Assembly: GCA_037176845.1 (NCBI GenBank)
Contig: JAYKXP010000375.1
Span: 1-18,933 of the forward strand
Direction: 5' to 3'
DNA length: 18,933 bases
Origin: Paramarasmius palmivorus
Taxonomy: Eukaryota > Basidiomycota > Agaricomycetes > Agaricales > Marasmiaceae
The notes beneath the pieces are model-generated. The model was not told the origin of the DNA and made no database searches. It was given only the letters and a program-made list of their open reading frames with translations. The translations under genes and the position numbers were made by a program. Positions 18,049 through 18,933 of the stretch are shown here, one piece after another. Each line of letters starts with the position of its first letter. Within the stretch, counting starts at the first letter, position 1.

Positions 18049-18061
18049 TGGGGATAGGACC

Positions 18062-18576
18062 GCAGAATCGGACAAGAATTGAGTGCAGTTTTCCAATGCA
18101 CTCGAAGGCAAGGCAATCACTGGCACGTTCGCAGTGTGCGACTACACTACCTTCGATCCGCCACCTCTGCCGCCTCTCGATACAAGTTTCCTACATCTCT
18201 CGAGGTTTCCACCACCGACAATCATTGTGCAAAGAAGAGGCGTAGAGGCTCACCGGGATGTGCATAATATGCTGTCCGAACCCTCTGTGCCTTCGACATC
18301 GAGTTATCATAGCTGCTTCGCACGCTGATGAGCTGGCAGGCCAGCGTAGGCTGTTTGCTACCATTAACACCTCCCAGTCTACGCGCTATAAATACTGGCC
18401 ACGAAACGCTTAACATATCGAGTACAAGGCGGAGCGGCAGGAAACTCAAGTCCCCTGAAATGTGATGCAATTGCAGAAACAGTGGTACGGCTACTGGCAA
18501 GCGCCAATAATCTCAACGATGGAGGTGGACGAGCTGGTGTCAATTAGGCGCCCTAGGTGCCATACACCATTCTACA
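18062..18576. other. Stretch without a recognised gene
   Basis: A + strand frame at 18083-18328 begins MQFSNALEGKAITGTF and is proline-rich, but no domain or intron structure supports it. Nothing else was seen. Confidence 0.35.
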
Positions 18577-18600
18577 CTAGAAGGCGCGGGCGCAGCCCGC
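18576..18600 (-). mobile_element. Possible Helitron 3' end
   Basis: Read on the minus strand, a GC-rich hairpin (GCGGGC, loop TGC, GCCCGC; 18600-18586) is followed after five bases by CTAG (18580-18577) and then T. Helitrons end with a short hairpin a few bases before CTRR and insert in front of T, so the layout fits. The body would extend to the right, beyond most of the window, and no helicase or replication protein is visible, so chance cannot be excluded. Confidence 0.3.
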
Positions 18601-18933
18601 TAATACCTTGCGACTCTCGTATCAGCTAAGGAAAACAGTGAAAGTATCCATTCATCTGATAGACTTTGTCAGACGGTGATACGATCCAAAGCTGATTAGT
18701 TACTTTGGTGAACAGTTGTCTAACTCAGAAACAGAAATCATGGAAACATTTCGAGAGAAGAGTGAATCAGAGAATATTGCCGTGCTCAGGGGAGGAATCT
18801 AGCAAGGAAAGATGGCTGTTCCCGAACTTGTACTACATAAATAACGGCGGGAGCCCATACCGTTTAATAAATGCCTTCAATTCTGTCCGTCTTGCACAAT
18901 ATCCCGATCTGTGTTTGAGTAGCTCATGCATGA
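18601..18933. other. Right end without a recognised gene
   Basis: No open frame of interest. If the Helitron end at 18576 is real, this would be part of its body. Confidence 0.3.

Noticed and set aside
1..18933. CRISPR array, bacterial operon or riboswitch
   Set aside because: The spliced genes are clearly eukaryotic; no regularly spaced repeats with unique spacers were seen.

Overview
This window looks like nuclear DNA from a basidiomycete fungus, most likely an agaricomycete. Genes are compact and cut by many short introns (about 46-65 bases), mostly GT-AG with one GC-AG. The gene content also fits: a mitochondrial CLYBL-type lyase, a crinkler-like P-loop NTPase, an F-box protein of the usual mushroom build, and a decayed Plavaka-type (KDZ-related) DNA transposon.

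Layout. 1-1068: no convincing gene, two poly-G runs. 1069-1564 (+): five-exon DUF427 protein. 1565-2068: non-coding, with a strong hairpin at 1870-1929. 2069-2702 (+): three-exon small protein with two membrane segments and a C-terminal SH3 domain. 2858-4248 (+): nine-exon citrate-lyase-beta-like gene (CLYBL). 4526-6247 (-): P-loop NTPase, convergent with CLYBL. 6513-6926 (+): broken partial copy of CLYBL lacking 593 bases. 7025-7947 (-): decayed hypothetical gene. 8103-9851 (-): F-box protein. 10171-10964 (-): three-exon protein of unknown function with nuclear features. 11134-14466 (-): frameshifted Plavaka transposase carrying a 69-base G run. 14467-18933: gene-poor, relic-rich DNA with hairpins, a hammerhead-ribozyme-like motif, degenerate short repeats and a possible Helitron end.

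How it fits together. The left quarter holds intact, probably housekeeping genes. The rest is accessory: an NTPase of an expanded fungal family sits between the real CLYBL and its broken copy, followed by decaying genes and transposon remains. No operon-like or pathway link between genes is visible. The most rewarding items are the TM-SH3 protein, whose SH3 resembles that of Cdc25-type Ras exchange factors; the CLYBL pseudogene with a microhomology deletion; the 69-G run inside the transposase; and the hammerhead-like motif. Family assignments were made by reading translated sequence from memory of the families; no search was run.
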